The position numbers were made by a program, and so were the translations under genes. DNA of 64,000 nt, from NCBI GenBank assembly GCA_005406025.1, contig BGZK01000076.1:1-64000 (forward strand). Direction: 5' to 3'. This document shows positions 26,660 through 39,600 of the stretch, piece after piece (position 1 is the stretch's first letter; every line of letters begins with the position of its first letter). A model generated the notes under the pieces. It made no database searches, had not been told where the DNA came from, and saw nothing but the letters and a program-made list of their open reading frames with translations. The stretch comes from Eumeta japonica. Taxonomy: Eukaryota > Arthropoda > Insecta > Lepidoptera > Psychidae.

Positions 26660-27545
26660 ATGAATGATTGAAAATGAACTTACTGATTCTCAAAATATTC
26701 TCCGTTAGCATAAATGCATTTTTTCCCACGAACATACCAATTTTGAAAACATTTATGTCACTCCTCCCTAGTGAATACTCTTCAACAGCATCTTCTGGTG
26801 ATGAAAATCGTTGATCGCGTAATTGGTCCTCAATTATTGCCAACAAAAAAAAAAAGTCTCAAGGTGCCAAGTCGGGACTGTATGCAGGATTGTTCATAAG
26901 TTCTACGTTTTCCTCATTCATAAATTTATTTGTCTGTTTGACCATATGGGAAATGGCATTGTCGTGGTGCAAGATGATACGACGTTTACGGTTATTTTTA
27001 CGAGGTTTGTCTATAACTTCCGGACCTATATGGTCAATTGCTATTTTGTTTTAGAGTGTAGCGATAAATCCATGTTTCGCCGCCTGTCACTATGTCCCAC
27101 ACTAAATTTGACGCCCCTTCCTTGAATCTGGTAAGCATGGAATTGCATCAAGTGACGCGGTACGTGTTTTGAACCTCAATCAAATTGTGTGGTATCGCTA
27201 GTACAGTTCTTTCATATCCGAATGTTTGTGTAGGATTGATTGTATTCCGTAAGAATGTCCGAATCTTATGGTAGGTCACACGCCTGTCTGTTTTGATAAT
27301 ACGGCGCACAGCATCGATGTTTTTGTTGTTCATAATGGTGGACCATCACGAAATTTCACTGAGATTAGACATTAGATGCTTACTAAAGATTAGATGCTTT
27401 AATTCTGCAAACCAGTTATAAATAATTATCTGGCATGGTGCTTCATCATCAAAAGCAGTTCAAAGCCGAGCAAGGCTTTACTGAGCTGTCAAATTCACTT
27501 AAAATCGTAGAAAATCATACTACGAAATTTTCACAACTTAAATTC
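26660..27545 (-). mobile_element. Mariner transposase fossil, cecropia-like
   Basis: Read on the minus strand, fragments follow the order of a mariner transposase. They are YDFK near 27515, DEAPC...YNWFAEL near 27400-27450, NIDAVRRIIKTDRRVTYHKI (27320-27262), PHNLIEVQNTYRV, VTGGETWIY, LHHDNAISH (around 26955) and YSPDLAP (26863-26882), then QRFSSPEDAVEEY (around 26810-26770). The spacing between the Asp of HHDN and the Asp after DLAP is 34 residues, as in the D34D family. The copy is dead: a TGA replaces the residue before the last catalytic Asp, a T-tract follows, and there are several frame changes. Terminal inverted repeats were not found, so the ends are approximate. Confidence 0.85.
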
Positions 27546-29601
27546 ATAGAGACACGCAATTTTTAAAATGACGCCACAGTGTAAAAACACTTGACAGTTG
27601 GATGAAACAAACTGTATTCTTCAGCCTGTTTTATTTTTAAACGTAGTTATTATTTTTCAGATATTGTTTTTGTAGGTGGCCAGTTTCAGAAACCTATAGT
27701 GCGCCGCACGTATTAGGATATGGAATATAAATCTTAAGAATGATGATTCGTTTCTACTTTTTAATTTTTGAGTAAATCATATCGTCTCTAGGTTGTCACA
27801 ATACTGTGTATCTGTCCATTTATTTAGTCGGCTTAACACATTTATATTCTGTCAGTCTATAAAAGCTGAAAGTACGGTCTCAAACGATCAACTTAGCGGC
27901 CGCGCATGACTTCGCGTTCGTGTAGATTTCGAGTCTGTGGGTATTAGATATTTTATCTCAGTAAAAAAAAGTCACACGTGATTTATATAACACTTACTTA
28001 TATTATCAAAAACGAAGTTCATGAAGATCAGACTAATAGTTCCATCCTTATTAATATCATAAACTGGCTGGGCCGATAGACCCTTACAGTTAGGTGGTGT
28101 GTCCGTGTAGTACATGTCCGCGGTTCTATTCAACGAAAAACAGCATGAATTCTTTTGTCTCTTACGTATCGATCGATCTTGCTATTACTCCCAATTCTAG
28201 TCTCAGTTTCTATTAGATTAACGTCACTGCATTGCATGGCGCTTGCTTGGCTTACAGTTTGCCAGATTCGTTGACTTATATAATTACTGATCCTACCTTT
28301 GTGGCCAAAGGGTGACGTCATTTAGCAAACAAATCTCACTGAGATTAGCGCGTTTAAGCGAATGGACTCTTCCGCATTATTTAAAGATAGATGAAATGAC
28401 ATAATATATAAAATGACACATTAACTTTGAGACAGCTTGTTTGTAAAAAGTCGACGAATAGAGTAGGAAGATCTTCATTTTGCAGGCAAACCATGGAGTA
28501 CGTATCAGGTTTAGGAGTGTGATTGGACAGATGTTTCAGATTCCTTTTGGAAAGATAAGACTTTTTTATAAATCCTCAATGTTTGCAAGACATCAAATTG
28601 AATTTGCAGAATGTTTAACTAGTGTTTATGTTACAGCTGATTTCAAACTAAATTATTTTTTTTTGTTATCTATAACTAAAGCAAAATACTCTCAATAATT
28701 GAAACGAAGTTCTTGAACGCAACTTGTGGTAGAAGTTGATTGGAAGAAACTGGAAGAAACAAGATTTAAGTTGAAGAATCAAATGCGGCCGCGATTCTGT
28801 CAATTCCTGAAATCAATCTCTAGAATTGTACTAAATTAGTTTATTTACAAATATTCACGTTCGTCGGTGTAATTCGATGACACATTTGTGAATCGTGAGC
28901 AGTACTAAAAACGATCAAACCGCTGCGATGACGTGATCCAAACTATATTTTCATCGGTACGTGACTATAAGACGCTGTTTGCGCTGGCGGATGTTGTCAC
29001 GTACTACAGTACAACTATAAAGTTTTATTTATTGATTTTCCAATGCGACTATTTCATTAAAAATCATTTTATTTATTGGGTTTCCCGCAATTCGATGACG
29101 TCACATAGCCATGCTGTGGCCAACTTGGTTGTAGCACGAAAATGGACCTCAAATACTGCACTCTCGCAGAATACAAACGCGAAGTAACAGCTTCCACTGT
29201 TGCGTCTCGTCAAAGGATGACCTAGTCCTTCGTAAAAGTTCAGGTGGGCAACTCCATCTTTCATCAGATTCCTTTCCCAGGCTATTCCTTCCTAAAAGGC
29301 CGGCTAAGCAGGTCGACTCCTCTAGGGATGTGAGCGTCCATGGGTGGCAGTGATTAACTGGTAGCTCGCATGCTCGTTTGTCTCTTTAAATGCTCTAAAT
29401 AGATTAGTAAACAATTTTATCATTAGAAAACTTAAATAAATAAATAATTTGTGTATTTTCGTTCGAACCTGGGACTAATAAAGGTTATCTCATTGAAAAT
29501 AATTCAGACGAAAAATAATATTGTTAATGCTGAGGTTTGAGGTTTTGATCATATTGTTTGTTAATTTTTCTATAAGTCAACCCTTCGATTAATTCATTGT
29601 T

Positions 29602-29830
29602 AGGGATCCACAGTCAACAAGGAACCCTTATAGTATCGCCATATCAGACCGTCTGTCTGTCTGTCTATCCTTGATCTATCTCAGAGACTCTTGGCACTAG
29701 AAAGTTGTGAGTTTGGCAGGGATATACGTACTGTATAATCACGCCGACAAAGTGCTAAACTAAAATCTTGAAAAAAAATTCATCCCTACGTAAATTGGGT
29801 ACCTATGAGTTTTTTTTCTCATGGTGTTAT
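29602..29830 (+). repeat. Repeat with GGAACCCTTA and CTGTCTGTC motifs
   Basis: It starts AGGGATCCACAGTCAACAAG, continues GGAACCCTTATAG and GTCTGTCTGTCTGTC, and then a section with GAGTTTGGCAGGG and ACGCCGACAAAGTGC. Confidence 0.55.
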
Positions 29831-31192
29831 ATTTCTTTGAATAAATGGTTCAAAAAATATTTAAAGTCAGTGAAAACTATTTTTCAATTTAGCAATCTAT
29901 TTGCGAAATATTAGGCTTTAAAGTAGCAATTTTTCTTAGTGTCATCCTTCCTCGTTAGCTGGTTGTTGGTTTGGATATGTGAAAAATTCATGGCAGTATT
30001 TATAACGGAGTTGAGACAAAAACTATACAGCTAAATAGGCTTTACAAGTTACGAGTAATGGTCAACCACCTTATAAAGTGTTCTTTGGGGAGTAAAAATT
30101 AAAATTTCGTATAAATCCCATTGACAATTATTTAGATGAACTTGTTAGTCGTAATATCATGAACTCAATTCATATATTCATGGCATTAAACAAAAAGCCC
30201 CCATTTATAGTGTTTTCAATACAGTTTAAATAGCTAATATTTTGATAGTTAACCATGTATTCCATTTTTTTTCTTTTTTGAATGCGAAATATAAATGAAA
30301 ATGTTTTTTTTACTCTGGTTGAAATGCAGCGATTTAATTTTGAATGTATGTTTGACTGTACAATTTTCTTTCCAGGTGTTTTTTTTCTTATAAATTACAA
30401 TTACGTAATATTTCTTTATTGAATAATTTATTTATCTATATTTTACTCGCATAACCGAAGTCGATACAAGTATATTTTTCTTTTTACTGCTTTATCAAAT
30501 CACTTTACTAAAGAAATAATAGTAACATAATTATGTAACTATTGTTAACGTACATACGAGTGCAGACTATGGATAATAGACCGTAGATAATTTGTAATTG
30601 ACTATGGTAACCGAGGCGCATTTATGCATATATTTTATTGCATTGATGAGGACATGCCTCAGTAGTACCAACATTAGGTTCATGAGTGTCATGTTATATA
30701 TTCTTACGATATCTCTATCGAAGCTTGAAAATTGGGAAAAAATTAAAAGTTAATTTTTCAAGACATTTAGATAAACAGAGGGCGTATATTCAATAATAAT
30801 GCAATACGAAACTTCATAGCGGAAATATTAAAATATGTAATTTTAACTGATCGCATTTACGTTGTGAACTCGCCTAAAGAAATCTAATTCTTCAGTGCTC
30901 TTATTGCTGTGTATACATTTGTCTGCGAGTGATCTAGTAGATTGCTCCGAATGTAAACAATACTATAAATTGATTATAAAAATAAATTGTAAACATGTCA
31001 CGTTCGACTTTAAAAACAAAATCTACCCTAACGAGTAATATTCTAACCTTTAAATTGCACAAAACAATCGTACCTTCTCAGTTTGAGATAAACGAGAAAG
31101 ATTCTATTGTCTTATTGTTTTTTTAATATGTGATTTTTTCTGTTATTTTATTATTTAATTTATGAGCGTAATTCGCAACAGTATCGTTCGCC

Positions 31193-31226
31193 TGGTATTA
31201 CCAGGATTAATACCAGGTGAACAATA
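31193..31226. other. Short inverted repeat
   Basis: GTTCGCCTGGTATTA and TAATACCAGGTGAAC are inverted copies with one mismatch, and CCTGGTATTACCAGG is itself nested in the left half. Confidence 0.6.
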
Positions 31227-33536
31227 TATCAATTTTCCAATGAAAACGACTTAAATCATCCGTATATTTCTTTTGTTGGTCACATAGTGCGTACTTAATT
31301 TCCACGGTTCGTGCCATTACAGCACTAGCTATTTCATGTAAAATTAATGTTCATTTATATTGATGTCTCAAAACTGAGTGCTAGGACAATCTGGCAATAT
31401 CTATTCTTCTGTGTTGTACTATATAAAAATTATATTTTCATAAAAAAAAAACTTTTCAACTTCAAGGTCATTCCTTTTTCCTGTCAATGGTGTAAAGAAA
31501 TGGGAAGAGTTATGATTTTAACAAGACAGTTGAATATACATTGATTTAAACGTATTTATTGTCTGTACTTTTAATATCAGTTTACGGACTTATATAAATA
31601 AATTACGCCATGCTCATTTCTATCGTCGAGATGTCGTAGGGCAGTTTTTAGCATTGAAAATGATTTTCCTTTCGCTTTAGTAGGATATCCGTTTTCAGTA
31701 AAAATGCGACAGAAGCCCAGCGTCCTTAATTATTGATACAGGGGAATGAAAATAATATAAAAAATCAATATAAAAATTGCTACAACACTATGTAAAACTT
31801 TTGGAAAAATATTGAATAATCTATTTAAATTAAAAAGAAACATTTTATTCACAAATTACTGGAAAACAAAAGAAATTACGAAAAAGTTTACAAAAGCCCT
31901 CAGAAATAATAAATTAAGTAGTAAACGAACGAACGAACCTACACTCTAAAAACTCGATGGATATTTAATGGTACTTTTGTAGCGCCTTGCGAAGATACTC
32001 TACAAAAATTTTTAAAGTCATGTGAAACTTGCATATGAGTCCACATATCGGTATGGCATGTATAAGAGAAGCTTTACGACATACATGATTTTGATTTTAA
32101 GATTAATCGATAGTTGTCATTTTTGAGAAATTGGTCTCACTCATATTATGATGCGCGTTACATTAGCTCTTAGTCCAGTGTGGTGTGGCATAAGATAGTT
32201 ACCATATTTACTGATAAATACAAAATTTTTTTCGAACACTTTAGTAGGGGGTTCCATTTTCAGCAAAAATGCAAATGATTGATAATTTAGGTGAATGATT
32301 GAGGTGCCTAAAGATGCGTATGGACAAGAACTATATGGGGGTAAATAAAAATTTAGAAAAAAAAGCTAGAAATTTTTTTGAGAAAATTATATGGTGTTTT
32401 TAGATGGCTTCTAAACGGTACATTTAAACCTGTTTGAATATTTGTTTTTTTTATTTATTTGTTATTAAATTCTGGATTGATCCAATATTTGGTATGCTTT
32501 TTTTAATTTTAGGAAACTAATGAAATTTTTAAAATTATATTTTTTTCTAAATCAGCCGTTTGAGGACTTACGACATGAGTCGAATGTGGACGGGAGTATT
32601 GCTTTTAATGACTAAAAACTTAATAGTTACATATCAACAGATTTTTTTGGGAATTATTAAAAAAATATATAATTATATAATATTAAAAAATTATAATTAT
32701 TAAAATAATAATTTCAAGCAATTTATGACTGATTTTTTCATTCCTTTCATTTTATTACCACTGTTGTTGAGTTAGTTTTCAATGCACCCAAAGGTCGTGT
32801 GGAGTACGAGATCTGTGAATTTCTATATGAAGTGTATTTAGACGCCAAAGCACTAATTCCGGAAGTTGTCATATCCTCAGTGGCTTGTGACTCGGCTGGA
32901 TCATTTCCCAAAAGAACCATTTAGCCACAGAGAGTTGTGTGGCTATGTGGTTATGTTTGCCGCATGTTGGAATCGTAAGGCAACGAGTTCTTAATATAAA
33001 CGATTTAACATTATAATTTTAAAAAGCTCGACGCTTCGTATGATCCATAAAAAGTGAAAAAAAAGTAAATTTATGTTGACTGGACCGATAAGTAAATAAA
33101 ATTGATGATTAAAATTAACCAAAAAATTAATTTAAATGTAATTTAATATTTGAGGTAATCTTTTAAAAATCTATATTAAACATTTACCTAAAATATACGT
33201 AAGTATCGTTTCAGATACTTATTTTATCCTAAATTATTAAATTGCACAATTAATGCAACTATATCTAAACCAAAACATATCGGTTGTGATTCAGATAATC
33301 ACCAAATTTATTTTTTATTCCTTGAAGGGAAAATGATAATGTTTTTGTGAAGGCTTCATTATATATCGTGTTGTAAATAAGCAAATATATTTAAATAATG
33401 TACCTATAAGAGCGCTTATAATATCGTAACTTACGATTTCGCCCGCTTTGGTTTAATTTCATTATTCAAATTTAAACCTCTTCGAGTAAGCGACGTGTGT
33501 AATTTATTTACAACATAGCCCTTCGCTTACCCACAG

Positions 33537-33635
33537 GCAGCGACGTGGATTTTCCTGCTCTACGCGCTCTCGTACTTGCCGCCGATAGAGATGAGAGTGG
33601 ATGAGCTGGAACAAGCGCCGCAGAAATACAGAGAG
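33537..33635 (+). CDS. hfw: halfway exon B: hydrophobic signal or signal-anchor segment
   Basis: 99 nt, 33 codons, phase 0 at both ends. The acceptor CCCACAG and donor GAG/GTATGC are good. It encodes a stretch starting AATWIFLLYALSYL followed by polar sequence with RVDELEQ, as expected around a signal peptide. Reading upstream in frame meets TAG at 33516-33518 before any ATG, so the initiator must come from an earlier exon. The internal ATG at 33591 would delete the hydrophobic segment and is an unlikely start. It is GC-richer than the flanking intron. Confidence 0.75.
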
Positions 33636-36600
33636 GTATGCGTTTCTTTGTCAAATCCATCAATTTGGATTCGGTGCTTTTTCACGCTATGAATTAATTA
33701 TTAAAAATTGGCCAAGAGCATGCCGGCCCGCGCTCGTTATAGGGTTCCGAAGCCATTATTACAAAGAAATGCACTACAGATAATAAAAGTAGGTCGTTGC
33801 ACTTTTTCCCTGTTTCCCGCACAAAATAGTTATAAGCTTTTTGTTGCATATGACTAGAAAAACAAGTAGGCATGTCGACTGTTACTATTAAACTGTGTAA
33901 ACTAAGGTGCATCAGCAAAAGAGCGTATCTACACGGTACTTACGTCCTTTTGTTGTGAAGCGTAGTTTTTCGGTATTAACTCAGAAACAGTACATCCGAC
34001 CATGTTCAAAATAATTTTCGTTGAATGTATGTATTAAGTGTTATCTCTGATATGTTTTTTATATTTTTTGACATACGGTTTCTAAAATAGAGGCGGGGAC
34101 TCAATTTCTGCAACTTTCGGAGAGATTATTTACGTAATCAGCAAAATTCCTTAAAAACCTTAAGGCGTTTTTAAAAAAAAACGTCGTAACATGCTCAACT
34201 CTGTGATGTTTGCGGAAAAAAAAATCCGCTTCGTTTCGCGTATGGAGTGCCTTCCTAGAAATAATTATTTTTGTTATTTAACCACCAATTAATGTAGCGG
34301 CTTATACAAGGCACCTACACTATAAATTTCATCAATATACGTTTTGTAGTTTTTGAATAGAATGCCTGTGAGACACAAACGGACGGACGGACATAACGAA
34401 ACTATAAGGGTTCCGTTTTTGCCATTTTGGCTCGGAACCCTAAAAACGGACGAAGCGAACCTAAACTCCACGGATTCACACCGACCTTATTATGCTGACG
34501 CTGGCAAGTTCTAGAAGACGTCGTCGTGAACTTTATATGGAAACGATATGTATGGAAATGCGTATCACGATGTTTACCGCAGTAAAGTGTGTCGGATTGA
34601 TGTTGAAAGTGTATTGACGAGGCTTTCTAAATGTTCCCAATATTCGGATGCATTATTTGCTGCTGGTAAACATTTTATTTATTTTTAAGAATCAAATCAA
34701 ACATTTTATTAATTTAGATAATTCATCTTTGTAATATCGACTGGAAGGGATTGATTTTAATCCATTCGCGTCATTTGTCTAAATGCGCCTATCGAGATTT
34801 ATAAAACACCAGATCGAGCAATTTTAACTACACATTACAGGAATCAAACTTTGTATGCATATATTAGTTGAAGCACTAAGTAGGTACTTTTGGAAGGAAA
34901 TCTTTAATATGATTTTATCTGAAATATGAGGTAATTTCTTATATTTCACATAAACCCGGTTCACTTGTTTGTAAAAATAACGAACGAAGTCGTTTATATT
35001 TCACTCTAACAGATAAATAATTTAATACGAAAAACTGACTCGCATCTATAATAATATGACACCATATTGGCATAATCGAACTTGACAGTAATTGGATCAT
35101 CATTTTAATGACAAACGCACCATTAACGTGTTATTTATTTATGCAGTTAGAAAACTATACAATGGAAATAATGACAACACATCGAACTTAATACTTTTAC
35201 AGCAATCGAAACCCATAGGAATAGGAATAGAATAGGAATACTTAAAATTCTAGTCGTACGTGAAAATGGAGGAGGGAAAAAAGACGCGATTAGTGATAAT
35301 GGCGGATGGCGAAACAATTTCATAAACATCTAGGTCATCCGATTCGCATATATCGAAAAACATCAGTCCTCCGCGTTGTCTGTTGTCGATGGTCGTGTTA
35401 TTGTCATTAATGGTAATGGTTGCACGTCCCTAAGGTCGGTCTCGCCAGCGCCACCCACAGCGATTGCGTCATTCCTCTAAATATATGCGTGTATTACGAA
35501 TATAGAGATCGTCGTGGCGTGACCGGGCGCTATGTTCGATCCGTATGTCGCGCGTCGCCGTTTTTAGGGTTCCGAGCCTAAACGGCATAAACGGAGCCCT
35601 TATAGTTTCGTCGTGTCCGTCCGTCCGTTCGTCCGTTCGTCCGTATATCGCGGAGATTTTATTCAAAAACTACAAGACGTATATCGATGAAAATAGTGTA
35701 GGTGTCTTGTATAAGACGCTACTTAGTTTGGTCGTTAAATAACAAAAATAAATATTTTAGGAGGGGCTCTCCATACATGTAACAAGCTGATTTTTTTTTT
35801 TCCAGCGAACATCAACGAGTTGCAAATATTTCGACAGTTCTTTTAAACACACTTTAAGGTTTATAATATTTTTTTCTGATTACGTGAATGATTTCGAAAA
35901 GTAATGCTGCGAATTTTGCAGAAATTGTGCCCTCCCATAAGTATAAGTCCAGAACCATATAAACCATAAGTCCAAAAAGTATGATAACAAAGGTAGCGCT
36001 TAATAAATGCTTTCAACGAAAATTATTTTGAACATCGTCGAATATACAATTTTCGAGATACATCAGTTTAATAGTAATAGTCCACATACCTATTAATTTT
36101 TTTTTAATTATAGGCGACTAAACTGCCTTTAACTACTCTTAGCGAGAAACATGGAAAAAATGTATCAAAAGACTTTTTTCTCCTGTAGTACATTTCTTTG
36201 CAATAATGGCTTCGGAACCCTACAATGAGCATGGTCCGACACGCTTTTGGCCAGTTTTTATATACTGTTCTGTAGGCAAAGTACAAAAAAAAACTCAAAA
36301 GTGCGAATAGGACCACACTCTGAAGGTTCCGTACAAACTTAATTATGTACGTAGACATTTCACCCCTTAAGAGTATCTATGTTTTCTGTCGATATCAGCG
36401 TTGCCATGTGTCCCTATTTTAGATGGATGTCCCGCAAAATAGCCGAAGTTCTTAATGCCCCGCCGTGACACGTATGTGTCTGAATCAATATATTTTTCAG
36501 TTTGACAAAGTAACAAAAGAATCAAAGAGTATATATACATTTCACTGAATATACATTTTTGTCAGACATTTCGTTTTCTTAGCTTTGTGCCTGATTTTGC

Positions 36601-39600
36601 CCTGCTTCAAAATGCTTTGGTTCCAATTTTTTTATTCAATTTAAGTACATGTCCCGAATTACTGAAAAAAATACCTGGCAACACTGGTCGATACCGACGC
36701 TGGCGAGGTATTCGTCCCAGGAATTCCGAACCTTTTGCTTCATTTCGCTTTTTTTTTTATATAAAAATATCCGAATATTTAAGAATGTCAAGTTTTCATA
36801 ACGCGAAGTACAAAAATCTTCTCTGACATGTTGGTCCACATCAAGTGTAATTTTGTAATCATCAAAAATATATTTTCACATCATATAATTGTACAAATCG
36901 ATTTTCAGATTTTTTCCTTTACTTCTTTTGTGATACCTTCCTTTTTGTTAAATTTCATGATTCGAGATCAATAATGATATATCTACTTTCGACATATCTA
37001 CTTCTTAGTTTAAGTTCCAAGATTTGTTTATATCTTCACGGAATCGCGAACCTAAGTATTTGATATCAATTTCAACTCCATACCTTCACGCATTCCCGAA
37101 AAAAGTTGTCCTGACAGATAGACGGACAAACGAACAAGTAAGTTATCCAATAAGAGTTCCTTTTTACTTAGAAGTACGGAACCTTAAAAAAGAGTCATTT
37201 ATGTATGACTTGATATATGTCACAACGTTTTTCTGAGCGCTTCTTTCTAGTGGATATTTAAAATTTGGCATAATTAGATTTCCAGGTACGTTATTGTAAA
37301 GATTGGTTGAAAATTCGAAATATGATCAGTAGAATGTTAAAAGAAAGCTTTTTGGAAAACCGTTTTGATAATGTATAGCGTATGTTTTTAATTTTAAAAA
37401 CTGGTCGTCTCCGACCTTAAATCTGGAGTTAAGTAATGAAATAATATATTTGGTATTATAATTTATTTTTTAATAAAGTATAGAGTATATTATACAACAT
37501 AGAAATTAGCTCCTTTCATTTTGTTATAAATGATATTGTATAAATCGATAGACTTCTAAGGACATGTCTTATTGAAAAGTAAAACTCATATTAAAATTAT
37601 TCAAAGAATATATGCAACATTTGCAATACACATAGCATACTAATCCAGTTTTTCCGAATTTTAATATCGTCAATCGTTAGAAAGTTTGATAGTATTTTTG
37701 GGATGTTATTAGGCAAGTGGTTCTTTCCCCAGCAAGTGTCCCCGTCGACAGCTCACCCTGAGCTCCCAAGGATACCTTTGAAGCAAGGGCACTGCTTCCA
37801 CATGGAGAGAGACCACTGTCCCGCCGGGCCCGTGAAGTGCGCCAGACTGGACGCGGTGTCGGTCTTCTGCTGCGACGTCGACGACTTCACTCTGAAAGAG
37901 GGTCTGGCAGCCACCCGTGAGTATTTTTTTTTGACTGTCTGCTTTGCTTCATTTTCGTATGTTCGTGAAATAAATATTTTGAAAGCGTAGCATGCAAAGT
38001 ATATATTTTCCTATCCATATTTGATAAGTGGCACATATAATGTGTAATAAAAAAAAGTTATGGTCGAATTATCTTTCACAACTTTATAATTCAGTGCCTT
38101 GACTGTCGAAGTGAAAACTTGATTAGGGGCGCCGAGGGCTTTATTTTGTGTGTATTGAATGAGACTGAGCTGCATGCTTAAAATTTAGTCAATTCCCATT
38201 CCAGTATTTCGTGTCCATCAGTGCCTCCCACTTGTTCGATCTTCGTTCCAAAGATCCAAAAATTTATTCATCTGTACCAAAGCAGGATCTGCTGTTATCC
38301 AAAGTCAAAATTATTCGCTATTTCATTTAAGGAAAAAAATGAATATAATCATTATTTTTGTTATTGCCCTGCCGTCAGGAAGTTTCTTTCGAAAAAACTC
38401 TTTAAATATTAATAGCACCCATTTGAAACTTTTTTTATACTATGTAACGTAACTGTCACCGTTACCTACTGCGCTCATTATAATATTTAAGCTCACTAAG
38501 AATATCTCAAACGGGCAATAGTAGCATCGACTTAAAACTTTGTATACACGTTGCATTATCATAACAACATAATTGTAATTTAAACAGCGCCATAGTGTTG
38601 TGGCTTGGATCAACTTATGAGGAAACTCTTCAAGTTATCTACTTAAAAATTTGTATTCACGCCCACTTAAATGGTCAAGCTTGGGGATTCCCCGTACGCT
38701 AAAAACGAATGTCAATCATTACTATTTTCATTTATTTTATTTATTCACATCTATTTCCCAGAAGGGTAGTCAGAGATTACAAATCTTCACATGGTCCAAT
38801 CTTTGGACACCTATCTTGCTTTAATGATATCCGCCAGTCCTTTTAGTGGTTGTTGGTTTCGGATGTTTAAAATTTGGCCATTTTTAGGGTTCCGAGCCAA
38901 ATTGGCAAAAATGGAACCCTTATAGTTTCGTCACGTCCGTCCGTCCGTATGTCACAAGAATTTTATTCAAAACCTACAAGACGTATATTGATTAAATTTA
39001 TAATGTGGGTGTCTTGTGTGAACCGCTACTTAGTTTAGTCGTTAGATAACAAAATAAATATTTTTACGTGGGGGTTCTATACATGCAACTGTAACAGAAG
39101 CCGAAAAAAATTTTTCAGAAAATACCTTCGATTGCACATATTTCGACAATTCTTTTAAAAACACTTTAAGGTTTCTAACTAATTTTTCTATGATTTCGAA
39201 AATAATTGCTACGAAAGTTGCAGAAGTTATGACTCTCTCCCCCACCTCTATTTTTTAAACCGTAATTCCAAAAAATATTAAATAAATAACTTAATAAATA
39301 CTTTCAACGAAAATTATTTTGAACATGGTTGGATATACTGATTCTGAGTTATTGCTGAAAAACTGTGCATCTCAACAAAAGGACGTAATTGCCATGAAGA
39401 TACGCTCTTTTGCTGATGTGCTTTAGTTTACACTAGTTTAATAGTAATAGTCGCCATTCCTACTTATTTTTCTAGTTATAGGCGACTAAAGCGCTTAAAG
39501 GGCGGGAAACATGGAAAAAGTGTAACAACGTACTTTTATCATCTGTAGTGCATTTTTTTGTAATAATGGCTTCGGAACCCTATCTAACGGGTATGGTCCG

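Larger units (their letters stand above)
5829..33536 (+). other. Long gene-free stretch, probably first intron of halfway or upstream intergenic DNA
   Basis: 27.7 kb with no supported exon. Its contents are the repeats, mobile elements and palindromes listed separately. The longest open frame (20566-20925, 119 codons) has no recognisable domain and no splice context. The stretches 6.3-9.8, 20-24 and 30-33.5 kb hold nothing I can name. Confidence 0.5.
33636..37732 (+). other. hfw: halfway intron between exons B and C
   Basis: 4.1 kb, containing two inverted Rep-A copies (33704 and 35566), the 34795 repeat fragment and a small GGACAAACG-type repeat near 37.1 kb. Confidence 0.75.

Noticed and set aside
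29640..29670. CTGTC repeats as a possible CRISPR-like array
   Set aside because: This is a simple tetranucleotide run inside an interspersed repeat, with no spacers; the window is eukaryotic.
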